Source: Shewanella mesophila (GTDB lineage: Bacteria; Pseudomonadota; Gammaproteobacteria; Enterobacterales; Shewanellaceae). Taken from it: a DNA stretch of 64,000 bases. This document shows positions 1-9,094 of this stretch, piece after piece. Positions within the stretch are counted from its first letter, which is position 1. The number at the start of each line of letters is the position of its first letter. Below the pieces are notes generated by a model. The model worked only from the letters and a program-made list of their open reading frames with translations. It was not told the DNA's origin and ran no database searches. The stretch is taken from NCBI RefSeq assembly GCF_019457515.1, contig NZ_CP080421.1, positions 2,542,001-2,606,000 on the forward strand. The letters run 5' to 3'. Position numbers and translations under genes: made by a program.

Positions 1-106
1 TTTCACGTAGAGCTAGGATCAAAAATGAATGCCAGAAAAGTGGATAGAGCGGCGTAATTAACGAATGTAAATGGCATTAATTGGAGGGTTTGAGAATTTT
101 TAATAC

Positions 107-148
107 AAAAAAAGAGCCACGATAAATCGTAGCCCTTATTAATATTTT
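107..148 (-). terminator. terminator of the cold-shock gene
   Basis: On the minus strand an imperfect stem (GGGCTACGAT against ATCGTGGCTC, one mismatch) is followed by a run of seven T. It lies about 30 bases past the stop of the cold-shock gene and is a typical Rho-independent terminator. The first 100 bases of the window show no gene. Confidence 0.8.
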
Positions 149-175
149 TAGTAGCGTTAGCTACTAAAGGTCAGC

Positions 176-382
176 TTAAAGAACAGTTACGTTCTCAGCT
201 TGTGGACCTTTTTGACCTTGAGTCACAGTGAACTGCACTTTCTGACCTTCGTCAAGAGTTTTGAAACCGTCAGAGTTGATCGCACGGAAGTGTACGAAAA
301 CGTCTGGGCCAGACTCTTGCTCGATAAAACCAAAACCTTTGTCAGAGTTGAACCACTTAACAACGCCAGTAACTTGAGACAT
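176..382 (-). CDS. cold-shock protein, CspA family
   Basis: A 68-residue single cold-shock domain, the usual family length. The RNA-binding motifs are intact: KGFGFIEQ (RNP1-like, about residues 15-22) and DVFVHF (RNP2-like, about residues 27-32). Such proteins bind single-stranded RNA and DNA in the cytoplasm and melt RNA structure or act as antiterminators. AGGA lies eight bases before the ATG. A strong promoter about 130 bases upstream and a terminator downstream make it a monocistronic unit with a long leader, as in cold-inducible csp genes. The leader suggests, but does not prove, cold induction. A second family member (cspD-like) is at 49268. Confidence 0.95.
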   Translation of the reverse strand: MSQVTGVVKWFNSDKGFGFIEQESGPDVFVHFRAINSDGFKTLDEGQKVQFTVTQGQKGPQAENVTVL

Positions 383-518
383 GATATAAATCCTGTAACT
401 AAATAAAATAAAGCCTTAAACGGCAGTAGAGCTGGAAAATGCCGGTATTACTTATGTTAACAGGACGAACTGGTCGTATTGAACACATAAAGTTAAGCCC
501 AACCTTCAAGCTCCAATT

Positions 519-546
519 ACTATAAATCATTCTGGCAGTATGTCAA
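519..546 (-). promoter_or_regulatory. sigma-70 promoter of the cold-shock gene
   Basis: On the minus strand a perfect -35 TTGACA (541-546) is followed after 16 bases by -10 TATAGT (519-524). Transcription should start near 512, giving a leader of about 130 bases before the ATG at 382. This leader and promoter account for most of the 303-base gap between the cold-shock gene and rlmA. Confidence 0.75.
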
Positions 547-685
547 CAACCATTGAACGTCGTAATTCCGATTTTTTACTTAAATTTCTGTCAGTTGTTC
601 CAAATCAATCAAGATAAAATTTGTATAAAAACACTAACTCCCAATCACACTGTAAAAATAGATAGCTTAAACAACAGCTAACAAG

Positions 686-1498
686 CTAGTTGGCTCGAAA
701 AACTTCAATCTTAAAATCTAACTCACACTCAAAGGCCTGTTTTGTTAATTCCTGCTTTTGTTCAGCAGTAAACTTCCAATTATAAGGAGTCATGGCTAAA
801 AAATGTTGAATATCGACAGCATCAGATAACTGTAAAACCTGTTCAACTCGCTCACTATGGATCAGCTCAAATCCCTCTATCTCACTCACTATATCAGGAT
901 GAGGCCTTGGATTATCATAAATCAACTCTTTTAGCGCGAAGTGATGCTGTGGCCCTGCCGAAACAGTGATCAAAATAGCACCGTCTTTCGCTACTCGCCT
1001 AAGTTCAACGTCAAGAGACGGAGCGTATATTCTCAACATAAAATCAAAACAGTTATCATCAAAAGGCATTTCAAAACTACTTGCGACACAAAAATCGATA
1101 TCTCTATAGCGTTTTGCCGCATATTTAAGTGCCGATTTAGAGATATCGACACCGTTGAGTGCAAACTCACCTCGTGACACCATCTGTTGCTGCAATCGAT
1201 GAGAGTAGTAGCCTTCGCCGCAACCTATATCTAGCCCTCGTACAGCACTCAGTGCAAACTGGACAGCCAACTGATTAACTCTATCGCTCATCGCTTGATA
1301 GTATCCCTTGTTTAAAAACTCTCTGCGAGCAAACATCATCTCCTTATTATCACCAGGATCTTTTGAACGTTTCTTCTGAACAGGCAGGAGGTTGACATAG
1401 CCCTCTTTTGCACAATCGAATCGATGATTGTTACTACAAGACCAAGTCATTTGATTAAGATTTAAAGGTTGCAGACAGATTGGGCAACGATAATTCAT
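686..1498 (-). CDS. rlmA: 23S rRNA (guanine-745-N1)-methyltransferase
   Basis: A 270-residue protein close to E. coli RlmA (RrmA) in length and layout. The N-terminus carries the zinc-binding set C5, C8, C21 and H25 (CPIC...CSNNH). The SAM-binding motif GLDIGCGEGYY follows at about residues 88-98. RlmA methylates G745 in helix 35 of 23S rRNA using S-adenosylmethionine in the cytoplasm. The conserved RSKDPGDNKEMMFARR stretch between the zinc ribbon and the methyltransferase domain is typical of the family. It stands alone: the cold-shock gene downstream has its own promoter. Confidence 0.95.
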   Translation of the reverse strand: MNYRCPICLQPLNLNQMTWSCSNNHRFDCAKEGYVNLLPVQKKRSKDPGDNKEMMFARREFLNKGYYQAMSDRVNQLAVQFALSAVRGLDIGCGEGYYSHRLQQQMVSRGEFALNGVDISKSALKYAAKRYRDIDFCVASSFEMPFDDNCFDFMLRIYAPSLDVELRRVAKDGAILITVSAGPQHHFALKELIYDNPRPHPDIVSEIEGFELIHSERVEQVLQLSDAVDIQHFLAMTPYNWKFTAEQKQELTKQAFECELDFKIEVFRAN

Positions 1499-1527
1499 GG
1501 TATTTTCCGAAAATATTTAAACAATAT

Positions 1528-1668
1528 TAAGGCCTGTTGACGTTTCAGTAATGCTATTACCGTGTTATGAGCTTTTCAGATTAACCCGTTAAGTCCTGTC
1601 GCTCTCGGTTGCCACTAACATCATTGAATTAGAATAAAAATTAAGCTCAAAAGATTAACAGCCCTGAA
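1528..1668. repeat. possible decayed inverted-repeat element (MITE-like)
   Basis: The left end TTAAGGCCTGTTGACGTTT and the reverse complement of the right end (TTCAGGGCTGTTAATCTTT) agree at 15 of 19 positions. Both resemble the termini of the element at 28652-28849. The hexamer AATATT occurs on both sides (1523-1528 and 1670-1675) and might be a target duplication. Internal similarity to the other copies is poor, so this is only a possible relic. It fills the gap between rlmA and the next gene. Confidence 0.35.
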
Positions 1669-1673
1669 GAATA

Positions 1674-2495
1674 TTACTCACTATCATCAACAAATAGCTG
1701 CTCAACCATCGCATTAAGTTCAGGCGGAGCGAGTAACTGATAAGACTCAATTTTACGTTGCAACACCTCAAAACTATCCACATGATTGGCCGCATGCTGC
1801 CAATTGACCCGCTCTAACGATTGGTGATATTGCCGTGAAATTAACTGTTTTCGGCGCTGTAACTGGGTATCAAGATTAGATATGTCGTTCAGAAGTGTGC
1901 GATGCTCATGAATTTGACGCTTATCGACAAAAGATCGCAATTCACCTCTAACTATTTCAATCTCGCTAATCTCAAGTAATAATTTTTCCGGGGTTAATTG
2001 AAAATCACGCGCTCGCGCTAAAACAGCATTAGCACGGCGAAGTTCATACGGTGCGCCAAACATCCTATAATCACGCTCTAATTCGATTAGTTGCCATTGC
2101 TTATCGAATAAAGGAATAAAGTTTACCCCAGATAACTCGGCAGTGATCTTAATCACCAAGCCTTGGCGCAATATGCTTGCACAAATAGATGGTGAATAAC
2201 CAATCGCGCTGAAGAGCCGAACTCCTTGACCCGCGGTACGGCTAATGAGCTGATCGGCATCATTATTTACGTCGCCAACAAAATTCGAGTGAATCTCGAG
2301 TTTAAGAAAAGGATGAACACGAGCTAGAAGACTTACCTTATAGTCATTACTTTCTACGATCACCCACTCTGCGATATGCCCTCCAGTTGTCTGTAACAAG
2401 CTGTGATCGCTTACATTTTCACTCAAGGTCAAGATAATATATCCGCCTTGGGGTAGTTCTAACCGTTGCGGCTGGGTAAGTAGCGACTCAAACAT
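1674..2495 (-). CDS. conserved-type hypothetical protein, function unknown
   Basis: I do not recognise this 273-residue protein. It has no signal peptide and no membrane segment. The N-terminal half is mixed beta-like sequence. The C-terminal part, from about residue 165, is rich in charged residues, Leu and Gln and is probably long helices or coiled coil (REL..FVDKRQIHEHRTLL..DTQLQRRKQLISRQ). Codon use resembles its neighbours. It is divergent from sbcB and lies downstream of nothing on its strand, so it is probably transcribed alone. The stop codon lies within the AATATT that flanks the possible repeat relic. No function is proposed. Confidence 0.75.
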   Translation of the reverse strand: MFESLLTQPQRLELPQGGYIILTLSENVSDHSLLQTTGGHIAEWVIVESNDYKVSLLARVHPFLKLEIHSNFVGDVNNDADQLISRTAGQGVRLFSAIGYSPSICASILRQGLVIKITAELSGVNFIPLFDKQWQLIELERDYRMFGAPYELRRANAVLARARDFQLTPEKLLLEISEIEIVRGELRSFVDKRQIHEHRTLLNDISNLDTQLQRRKQLISRQYHQSLERVNWQHAANHVDSFEVLQRKIESYQLLAPPELNAMVEQLFVDDSE

Positions 2496-2620
2496 GAAGG
2501 TTCCCTATAATTAAGCCTCATTGTACCTAGGATATAATTGGCCTGCCAACTCTAAAAGCAAGAAAACTCTGCTAAATAGCCATTAATTTGGCATGACAAT
2601 GGCACTCTTGAGTTTGTCGA

Positions 2621-2650
2621 TGCTATGATAGAACACAATATTCATTGTGT
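2621..2650 (+). promoter_or_regulatory. extended -10 promoter and small inverted repeat before sbcB
   Basis: TGCTATGAT (2621-2629) fits an extended -10 box (TGn plus TATGAT). Just after it lies the inverted repeat ACACAAT-attc-ATTGTGT (2633-2639 and 2644-2650). This would place the transcript start near 2636, downstream of the first in-frame ATG at 2625, and so favours translation from 2661. The repeat could be an operator or a leader hairpin. No clear -35 is seen. Confidence 0.4.
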
Positions 2651-2660
2651 AATTTCCCCT

Positions 2661-4073
2661 ATGTCATCAAGTAATTCAGCAAGTATCTTCTGGCACGACT
2701 ACGAGACTTTCGGCGCCAATCCGGCAAAAGATAGGCCATCACAATTTGCTGGTATTCGTACCGATTTAGACCTTAATATCATTTCCGAGCCAGTGACTTT
2801 TTATTGTAAAGTCGCAAATGACTATCTACCGTCGCCAGAGGCGATTCTGATAACAGGAATAACACCACAACTCGCTAATATGAAAGGTGTTCCTGAATCA
2901 GAGTTTATGGGTAAGGTGCATGAGCTATTTTCGGTACCCAACACCTGTGTTGCGGGCTACAACTCCCTGAGATTCGATGATGAAATCACCCGTTATGGCT
3001 TTTACCGTAATTTTTTCGATCCCTATGCCAGGGAGTGGCAGCAGGGAAACTCACGCTGGGACATTATCGATCTCGTCAGAGCCTGTTATGCATTAAGACC
3101 TGACGGTATTAACTGGCCAACGAAAGAAGACGGTGCTCCAAGTTTTAAGCTTGAACACCTGACCCAAGCCAATAACCTCAGTCATGAAAAAGCGCACGAC
3201 GCGATGTCGGATGTATACGCAACCATTGATATGGCTAAATTAATCAAACAGATGCAGCCTAAACTATTTGATTTCTATTTTAGTTTGCGTAAAAAAACCG
3301 AAGTAACCAAACTGATTGATGTGCTCAATATGCAACCTTTATTGCATGTCAGTTCAAAAATAAGTGCACTACATGGATGCACAACACTCATCGCCCCCGT
3401 TGCCCATCATAGTACTAATAAAAATGCCATTATATGTGTCAATTTGGCCATGGATATTACCCCGCTAATCGAACTTGACGTTGAGCAGATCAAACAGCGT
3501 ATGTATACGCCGCGCGCCGATTTAGCCCCCGATGAGCTACCTATTGGACTAAAACAAATTCATATCAATAAGTGCCCCTTTCTAGCCCCAGCAAAAAGTC
3601 TTACCGATGAAAATGCACAGCGATTATCAATAGATAAAGATTTTGCGCGTGAGCAATATAAACGATTAAGAAAACATCCTGAAATTAGAGAAAAACTCGT
3701 TGCAGTCTTCGATACAGATCATGGGAATGAGATAACAGATCCCGATTTACAACTCTACAGTGGCGGTTTCTTTAGCAGTGCTGATAAAAATAAAATGGAG
3801 ATAATCCGCCATACTCAACCACACAATCTTGCGGCACTTGATCTGCATTTCGATGATCCTAGACTTAAAGAGATGTTGTTTAGATATCGCGGCCGTAACT
3901 ATCCTGAGACCTTCGATGATTCAGAGCAATATCGCTGGCGAGAGTTTTGCCAGCAAAGGCTAAATGATCCCGATTACCTTATCAGATTAGAAACCTTGCT
4001 CAATGAAACCGACGGCGATGAAGAAAAACAGAAATTATTACAGGCTTTATGTCATTATCTTAGCCATTTGTAG
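2661..4073 (+). CDS. sbcB: exodeoxyribonuclease I
   Basis: A 3'-to-5' single-strand DNA exonuclease of the DnaQ/DEDDh class, used in mismatch repair and in trimming recombination ends. The ExoI signature HDYETFG near the N-terminus gives the first metal-ligand Asp and Glu, followed by RPSQFAGIRTD, ITGITPQ, GYNSLRFDDE and KAHDAMSDVYAT (the DEDDh His and Asp). The remainder contains the SH3-like and C-terminal helical domains. With the start at 2661 it has 470 residues (E. coli 475). An in-frame ATG at 2625 would add 12 residues unlike the family and overlaps a -10 box. Neither start has a good ribosome-binding site. Confidence 0.95.
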   Translation: MSSSNSASIFWHDYETFGANPAKDRPSQFAGIRTDLDLNIISEPVTFYCKVANDYLPSPEAILITGITPQLANMKGVPESEFMGKVHELFSVPNTCVAGYNSLRFDDEITRYGFYRNFFDPYAREWQQGNSRWDIIDLVRACYALRPDGINWPTKEDGAPSFKLEHLTQANNLSHEKAHDAMSDVYATIDMAKLIKQMQPKLFDFYFSLRKKTEVTKLIDVLNMQPLLHVSSKISALHGCTTLIAPVAHHSTNKNAIICVNLAMDITPLIELDVEQIKQRMYTPRADLAPDELPIGLKQIHINKCPFLAPAKSLTDENAQRLSIDKDFAREQYKRLRKHPEIREKLVAVFDTDHGNEITDPDLQLYSGGFFSSADKNKMEIIRHTQPHNLAALDLHFDDPRLKEMLFRYRGRNYPETFDDSEQYRWREFCQQRLNDPDYLIRLETLLNETDGDEEKQKLLQALCHYLSHL

Positions 4074-4170
4074 CCGAAACATCCGATGAAATGGGATTCC
4101 GATCCCATTATCATGGTAACTTAGTTACTAAAATGATTTTCCAATAGCTTAACAATTAAGGATCAAGCTG

Positions 4171-5061
4171 ATGCAAGATAGATTTATTCACTGCATAGCT
4201 CAACTGCCACAAGTATTGGCAGACAAGTTGGTGCCCATTCTGAATGAAGATTTTGCTGGTCATATCGACGCACAACAGATTGCCGATTTGGCGGCAGCCG
4301 CAGAGTTACCTGTCGATGAACTACTATTAAAATTATTACCGATTGCTGCGGCACTAGCCAAGCCTCCAATCAGTGAGTTTTATGTGGGTGCGATCGCTAA
4401 AGGTAAAAGTGGCGATATCTATATGGGCGCAAACATAGAGTTAAGTGGTGAAGCGCTGTTTCATAGTGTTCATGCCGAACAAAGCGCCATAAGTCACGCT
4501 TGGTTAAGTGGCGAGACCGCAATCGAAGATATCATAGTAAATGAATCACCTTGTGGCCATTGTCGTCAATTTATGAATGAGCTAGTGTCTGGGCAGACAA
4601 TAAAGATCCACCTCCCAAGCCAAGATGCCAAGCCTTTATCGCACTATTTACCCTATGCATTTGGGCCAAGCGATCTAAATATCACCAGCCCACTACTTTC
4701 TAAGCAGCAACATGAGTTTGCATTAGACAGCTCAGACCCAATGATCATTGAAGCTCTCGATCATGCAAGCTTAAGCTATGCCCCATACACTGAGAGCTAT
4801 GCTGCTGTAGTATTAGAAACCAAAGATGGGCAAACATTCTGCGGTCGTTACGCCGAAAGTGCGGCATTTAACCCATCAATGTTACCGATGCAGATGGCAC
4901 TATCAGCCATGGTTCGTCATAATCGCGACTTTAGTGAGATTAACCGCGCGGTGTTAGTCGAATCTAGCCAAGGGAAGATTTCCCTCGTCGGAGCAACTAT
5001 GGATGCCTTGCATGCAGCAGCCGCGGTCGAACTAGAGCATATTGTGATTGACCCTGTCTAA
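4171..5061 (+). CDS. cdd: cytidine deaminase
   Basis: A 296-residue protein of the large, two-domain dimeric E. coli type (294 residues). It deaminates cytidine and deoxycytidine to uridine and deoxyuridine in pyrimidine salvage. The N-terminal catalytic domain shows HAEQSAI (zinc ligand His and catalytic Glu, about residues 104-110) and [10 protein letters not shown] (two zinc Cys, about 129-138). The C-terminal half is the degenerate second deaminase-like domain ([12 protein letters not shown]...). AGGA lies nine bases before the ATG. It sits alone between sbcB and a bidirectional terminator. Confidence 0.96.
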   Translation: MQDRFIHCIAQLPQVLADKLVPILNEDFAGHIDAQQIADLAAAAELPVDELLLKLLPIAAALAKPPISEFYVGAIAKGKSGDIYMGANIELSGEALFHSVHAEQSAISHAWLSGETAIEDIIVNESPCGHCRQFMNELVSGQTIKIHLPSQDAKPLSHYLPYAFGPSDLNITSPLLSKQQHEFALDSSDPMIIEALDHASLSYAPYTESYAAVVLETKDGQTFCGRYAESAAFNPSMLPMQMALSAMVRHNRDFSEINRAVLVESSQGKISLVGATMDALHAAAAVELEHIVIDPV

Positions 5062-5132
5062 GTCTAAGACTCAATCTAGTTAGATAACGGCTAGCGTTTT
5101 TTGAAAAGTAATTGTTAACAGAAGCCGATATA

Positions 5133-5167
5133 AAAAGAAAAGGACTGCGATACAGTCCTTTTCTTTT
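5133..5167. terminator. bidirectional terminator between cdd and the dehydrogenase
   Basis: A perfect 15-base stem (AAAAGAAAAGGACTG, 5133-5147, with its complement at 5153-5167) closes the loop CGATA. The A-rich and T-rich flanks let it end transcription from cdd on the plus strand and from the convergent dehydrogenase on the minus strand. Confidence 0.9.
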
Positions 5168-5181
5168 CAGTACCATGCTTA

Positions 5182-6057
5182 CTATTTACGATGTTTCTCT
5201 AAACGAGACAGTAAGCTAGACGTATCCCAACGCTGACCGCCGCTAGCCTGCACATCACTATAAAACTGATCAATCAATGCCGTTAATGGTAATTGAGAGC
5301 CATTTCGCCTAGCTTCATCGAGTGCGATGCCTAAGTCTTTGCGCATCCAGTCAACAGCAAAACCAAAGTCATATTCGCCTTGCCACATTGTCTGATAACG
5401 ATTTTCCATCTGCCAAGATTGCGCAGCACCTTTGCTAATAACTTCTATAACCTTTTCACCATCAAGGCCAGCACTACGAGCAAAGTGTAGGCCTTCTGCC
5501 AGTCCTTGCACTACACCAGCGATACAGATTTGATTAACCATTTTAGTAAGTTGACCACTGCCCACATCACCTAAGCGCTCAGTACATCTCGCATAAGCTT
5601 GCATGATAGGCTTAGCGGAATCAAAAATGGCTTGCTCTCCCCCCACCATAATGGTCAACACGCCATTCTCAGCGCCAGCTTGCCCACCAGAGACTGGCGC
5701 ATCGATAAAACCAACGCCCTTCGTTGCAGCAATAGCGCCAATCTCTCTAGCTACATCAGCCGATGCCGTGGTGTGATCTATGAGTATTGCTCCTGCGTCC
5801 ATCCCATTAAGAGCGCCATTTTCACCAATTAAAACAGAGCGTAAATCATCATCATTACCGACACAGACAAAAACATACTCCTGCCCTTTCGCTGCATCAA
5901 ACGGCGTTTCTCTAAACTGGCCATTAAACTCTTCTGCCCATGCAGCAGCTCTAGCGGTTGTGCGGTTATATACGGTGACGTCATGACCATGCTTAACCAG
6001 ATGCCCGGCCATGGGATAACCCATCACCCCTAATCCTAAAAATGCGACCTTTGCCAT
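5182..6057 (-). CDS. NAD(P)-dependent beta-hydroxyacid dehydrogenase family oxidoreductase
   Basis: A 291-residue member of the 3-hydroxyisobutyrate / tartronate-semialdehyde reductase family. The Rossmann dinucleotide motif GLGVMGYPMAGHL opens the protein (residues 7-19). The substrate motif DAPVSGGQAGAENG lies near residues 119-132. The conserved catalytic Lys is in GSGQLTKMVNQ, about residue 170. Family members oxidise short beta-hydroxyacids or reduce semialdehydes such as succinic semialdehyde. The substrate cannot be told from sequence, and no pathway genes flank it. It is probably monocistronic, ending at the shared terminator with cdd. Confidence 0.9.
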   Translation of the reverse strand: MAKVAFLGLGVMGYPMAGHLVKHGHDVTVYNRTTARAAAWAEEFNGQFRETPFDAAKGQEYVFVCVGNDDDLRSVLIGENGALNGMDAGAILIDHTTASADVAREIGAIAATKGVGFIDAPVSGGQAGAENGVLTIMVGGEQAIFDSAKPIMQAYARCTERLGDVGSGQLTKMVNQICIAGVVQGLAEGLHFARSAGLDGEKVIEVISKGAAQSWQMENRYQTMWQGEYDFGFAVDWMRKDLGIALDEARRNGSQLPLTALIDQFYSDVQASGGQRWDTSSLLSRLEKHRK

Positions 6058-6384
6058 TTGTAATCCTATCTATTAATTAATGAATATTATGCTAACCGCT
6101 GATCAAACGGTCATATGTTGGGTACCTGTGTATTATATCGCTAAAGCGAGACTGATATGCTTATCGAACAGTTAAAATTGATCCGAAACGTGTCCCAATA
6201 TGTATCATCTTCGAATCTGTAGCAATGATACTTTTTCGGCTTAAACTATGTCGGAGGTTCGGCAAATTACCATAGACCACTGAGCACCAAGATGAAAAAC
6301 AACGCCTAGCTGAAATAAAAGAATAATTTAACCAAAGTAATTTTTAGCATAAAATTTAACAGGAATTGATGATGACATCGCGCT
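6058..6384. other. intergenic stretch without a recognised gene
   Basis: This AT-rich stretch lies downstream of the thioesterase terminator and upstream of the dehydrogenase gene, both on the minus strand. It must contain the dehydrogenase promoter, but I could not assign one with confidence. No reading frame in it looks like a protein. Confidence 0.5.
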
Positions 6385-6408
6385 AAAAAAGGTGCCAACA
6401 GGCACCTC
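6385..6408 (-). terminator. terminator of the thioesterase gene
   Basis: On the minus strand the stem GGTGCC-tgtt-GGCACC (6391-6396 and 6401-6406) is followed by six T. It lies some 30 bases past the stop of the thioesterase gene. Confidence 0.85.
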
Positions 6409-6439
6409 AAATTTGGCGAGTCTTTCTCATTTGATAGGT

Positions 6440-6925
6440 TTATGGCTTAAGATGAGCTTCCATCTCTGCGCCAATTTTCTTGCGCATCTCCATTAAGCGA
6501 ATGGCCGAATCACGCATCTCCTTATCCCCATCAGTCGTAGGGATCCACTCTGGTACTTCCGTAGGAAGTCCTTCATCATCGACAGCCACCATAATCACGA
6601 CGCAATGAGTGGTTAAATGACGCTCGGGGTTCTTAGGATCACCAGCCTTGACGTCAATCCCTAGATGCATCGAAGTACGTCCGGTATAAACGACTTTGGC
6701 ACTGACCTCTACAATGTTACCGACATGAATTGGCTTAACAAATCGGATCCCGCCAGCATAAACGGTAATGCAATACTTGCCACTCCATCCCGCCGCGCAC
6801 GCATAAGCAGCCAAATCGATCCACTTCATCACTGCGCCGCCATGTACCTTGCCACCAAAATTAACATCTGCGGGCTCAGCCAAAAAACGTAAAGTAATAT
6901 CTCTTTCTTTTCCAGCCATTTGCAT
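6440..6925 (-). CDS. acyl-CoA thioesterase, hotdog fold
   Basis: A 161-residue single hotdog domain of the YciA / cytosolic acyl-CoA hydrolase type. These enzymes hydrolyse acyl-CoA to free acid and CoA in the cytoplasm. The signature helix region VHGGAVMKWIDLAAYACA (about residues 27-44) contains the catalytic Asp. The preceding ADVNFGGK is the usual strand and turn. A short charged C-terminal tail (RLMEMRKKIGAE) follows the fold. No acyl-chain preference can be read from the sequence. It has its own downstream terminator and is not in an obvious operon. Confidence 0.9.
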   Translation of the reverse strand: MQMAGKERDITLRFLAEPADVNFGGKVHGGAVMKWIDLAAYACAAGWSGKYCITVYAGGIRFVKPIHVGNIVEVSAKVVYTGRTSMHLGIDVKAGDPKNPERHLTTHCVVIMVAVDDEGLPTEVPEWIPTTDGDKEMRDSAIRLMEMRKKIGAEMEAHLKP

Positions 6926-7162
6926 CTACTCGTTAGAATTACTTAACTAGAGTGTACTTCAAATAAACCAGCGCGAATATCTAATACATACCCGATTAGC
7001 TTATTGATCTACATATTGGTGATGAAAACCAAGGTATGCGCCAAATAAATCTTACAATGAGCTACGTGACTATAATAATCTGTAACGCCACTGAGGTATT
7101 GTTTGCCGCCATGAATTACCCCGTAACTCATAAGTTGATATCAGATGTGGCTCTTGCTCATA

Positions 7163-7521
7163 TCACCCAAAAGTAATCACTGATAAACAGGAGATGATGA
7201 TAATAGGTAATGCTTGGTGATATAGCCAAAGTTGCAAAACACCATCGATGAAATGTTCAAACTTAAACAGAGGATAAGCGGCAATACCTAAAATAAATAA
7301 GGCCAGCACTTTGACACGGTCAGAGTATTAGTATCACCTCCGGTATAAATAGCCGTAACCAATAGAGCAAACCATACGATTGCAAAGGCGATGAAAGCTA
7401 GACTAAAAGTCCGAATTCCCAGTGAGATTTTAGCTCTAATTTCGCCTCTTTCCATACTATTGAAATCGGCTGTTATCATACCGGCTAAGGGCACAAGAGG
7501 CACTACGCCTTCATTTAACAC
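7163..7521 (-). pseudogene. frameshifted small membrane-protein gene
   Basis: From a GTG at 7521, 67 or so codons encode a charged N-terminus (NSMERGEIRAKISLG) and a hydrophobic helix (AFIAFAIVWFALLVTAIYTGG). The frame then degrades to a stop at 7288-7290. In the -1 frame from about 7321, a further 52 codons continue with clearly protein-like sequence (VKVLALFILGIAAYPLFKF, then a second hydrophobic segment) to a TGA at 7163-7165. Joining the two gives about 119 residues with two or three membrane spans. The shift must lie between about 7290 and 7330. No slippery heptamer is apparent, so a one-base deletion, or a sequencing error, is likelier than programmed frameshifting. I do not recognise the family. 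Confidence 0.5.
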
Positions 7522-7627
7522 ACTATATTCCTAATCCAAATTAGACGGCTGGATTATCTGCCTATATCTTAACGTTGCCAATAGTGACGAATTAATACCA
7601 TTATCATCAGTCATTAACGCTACACAT

Positions 7628-7654
7628 AAAAAAAGCACCTTTCGGTGCTTTTTT
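7628..7654 (-). terminator. terminator of the fab operon
   Basis: The stem GCACC-tttc-GGTGC (7635-7639, 7644-7648) is flanked by A-runs and T-runs. It could act in both directions and lies 15 bases past the fabF stop, ending the yceD-to-fabF operon. Confidence 0.85.
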
Positions 7655-7668
7655 AAATATTGGGTAAC

Positions 7669-8910
7669 TTATTCGCCACGTTTAAACAGCAAGGAACCAT
7701 TTGTTCCACCGAAACCAAACGAATTACATAAGGCATAATCAAAAGTATGCTTACGCGCGACATGAGGAACAAAGTCTAAATCGCAGCCTTCATCTGGATT
7801 GTCTAGATTCAGTGTCGGTGGCACGATTTGATCCCGAAGCGCTAGCAGAGTAATAATCGCCTCAACCGAACCTGCCGCACCTAAAAGGTGCCCAGTCATC
7901 GACTTCGTTGAGCTAACGAGCAAATCATAAGCATGTTGCTCGAATACAGATTTCACCGCTGCGACTTCAGCTCTATCACCCGCTGGCGTAGAAGTACCAT
8001 GAGCATTGATATAACCAATTTGAGTTTTCTCAATACCGGCATCTTTAATCGCATTTTCCATTGCAGCGGCAGCACCTGCGCCATCAGCAGGAGGAGAAGT
8101 CATGTGAAATGCATCTCCGCTCATACCAAAGCCAACGAGCTCGCCGTAAATGGTCGCTCCACGAGCCTTAGCATGCTCATACTCTTCCATCACCATCACG
8201 CCGGCACCATCACCGATGACAAAACCATCACGATCTTTGTCCCATGGACGACTTGCTGCCGTAGGATCATCGTTACGAGTGGAGAGTGCTTTCGCTGAGC
8301 CAAAACCACCGACTGCCAGCGGACAAGTCACATCTTCCGCTCCACCAGCAACCATTACATCGGCATCTCCGTAAGCAATGGTACGCGCAGCAAAACCAAT
8401 GTTATGCACCCCGGTGGTACAAGCTGTTGTCACCGCAAAATTGGGGCCTGTCATACCGTACATAATCGATAAGTGACCAGCGATCATGTTGATAATGGTG
8501 CTCGGTACGAAAAATGGAGATATCTTTCGAGGACCGCCTTTAAGCAGAGCCGAATGCGCCGCCTCAATCAGAGGCATTCCCCCCATCCCCGCGCCTATAG
8601 CTGTACCAACGCGAGTAGGATCTTCCTGCTCCATATTCAATCCAGCATCTTGAATTGCCTGAATACCAGCAGCTAAACCGTATTGAATAAAGAGATCCAT
8701 TTTACGGGCCTCTTTCTTTGACAAGTATTGTTCAACATCAAAATTCTTTACTGAACCGCTAAAGCGAGTAGAAAATTCAGTTGCATCAAATTTTGTGATC
8801 GGCTCAATACCGCTTTGTCCTGAGATTAATGCCTTCCAGGACGTATCTACGGTATTGCCTACAGGAGTGACGAGACCAAGACCTGTTACGACTACACGAC
8901 GTTTAGACAC
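7669..8910 (-). CDS. fabF: 3-oxoacyl-[acyl-carrier-protein] synthase II
   Basis: A 413-residue condensing enzyme that elongates acyl-ACP with malonyl-ACP in fatty-acid synthesis, including the temperature-sensitive palmitoleate-to-vaccenate step known in E. coli. The catalytic Cys is in [13 protein letters not shown] (about residue 163). The two His residues are in [14 protein letters not shown] and [12 protein letters not shown]. Length matches E. coli FabF (413). It is the last gene of the fab operon, separated from acpP by 184 bases that contain a terminator-like hairpin. In E. coli pabC follows fabF directly; here pabC is 27 kb away. Confidence 0.97.
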   Translation of the reverse strand: MSKRRVVVTGLGLVTPVGNTVDTSWKALISGQSGIEPITKFDATEFSTRFSGSVKNFDVEQYLSKKEARKMDLFIQYGLAAGIQAIQDAGLNMEQEDPTRVGTAIGAGMGGMPLIEAAHSALLKGGPRKISPFFVPSTIINMIAGHLSIMYGMTGPNFAVTTACTTGVHNIGFAARTIAYGDADVMVAGGAEDVTCPLAVGGFGSAKALSTRNDDPTAASRPWDKDRDGFVIGDGAGVMVMEEYEHAKARGATIYGELVGFGMSGDAFHMTSPPADGAGAAAAMENAIKDAGIEKTQIGYINAHGTSTPAGDRAEVAAVKSVFEQHAYDLLVSSTKSMTGHLLGAAGSVEAIITLLALRDQIVPPTLNLDNPDEGCDLDFVPHVARKHTFDYALCNSFGFGGTNGSLLFKRGE

Positions 8911-9049
8911 GTTTTCACCTTCTGACTAAAGTAATGATGATTATCTCTTTAAAGAGGTAATTTATATATTAATTGAATAATTTATAACACGAAGGGGCAA
9001 AGTTACCTATTGCACTCCTCGAGTGCCAATTATAGCTATAAGCTCAAAC

Positions 9050-9083
9050 AAAAACAGGCAGCATAAATGCCGCCTGTTTTTTT
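9050..9083 (-). terminator. terminator or attenuator between acpP and fabF
   Basis: On the minus strand the hairpin built on AAAACAGGC and GCCTGTTTT (with a small internal mismatch and an AT loop) ends in T-runs about 12 bases past the acpP stop. A strong terminator here would let acpP be made in excess over fabF, as is usual for the abundant carrier protein. Confidence 0.8.
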
Positions 9084-9094
9084 AGAATTCAGTA

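Noticed and set aside
2590-2612. TGGCATGACAATGGCAC resembling a sigma-54 promoter
   Set aside because: The conserved GG and GC elements are not at the required spacing, and an extended -10 box nearby fits better.
7288-7330. Programmed ribosomal frameshift in the small membrane gene
   Set aside because: No slippery heptamer or downstream pseudoknot was seen, so a deletion or read error is simpler.
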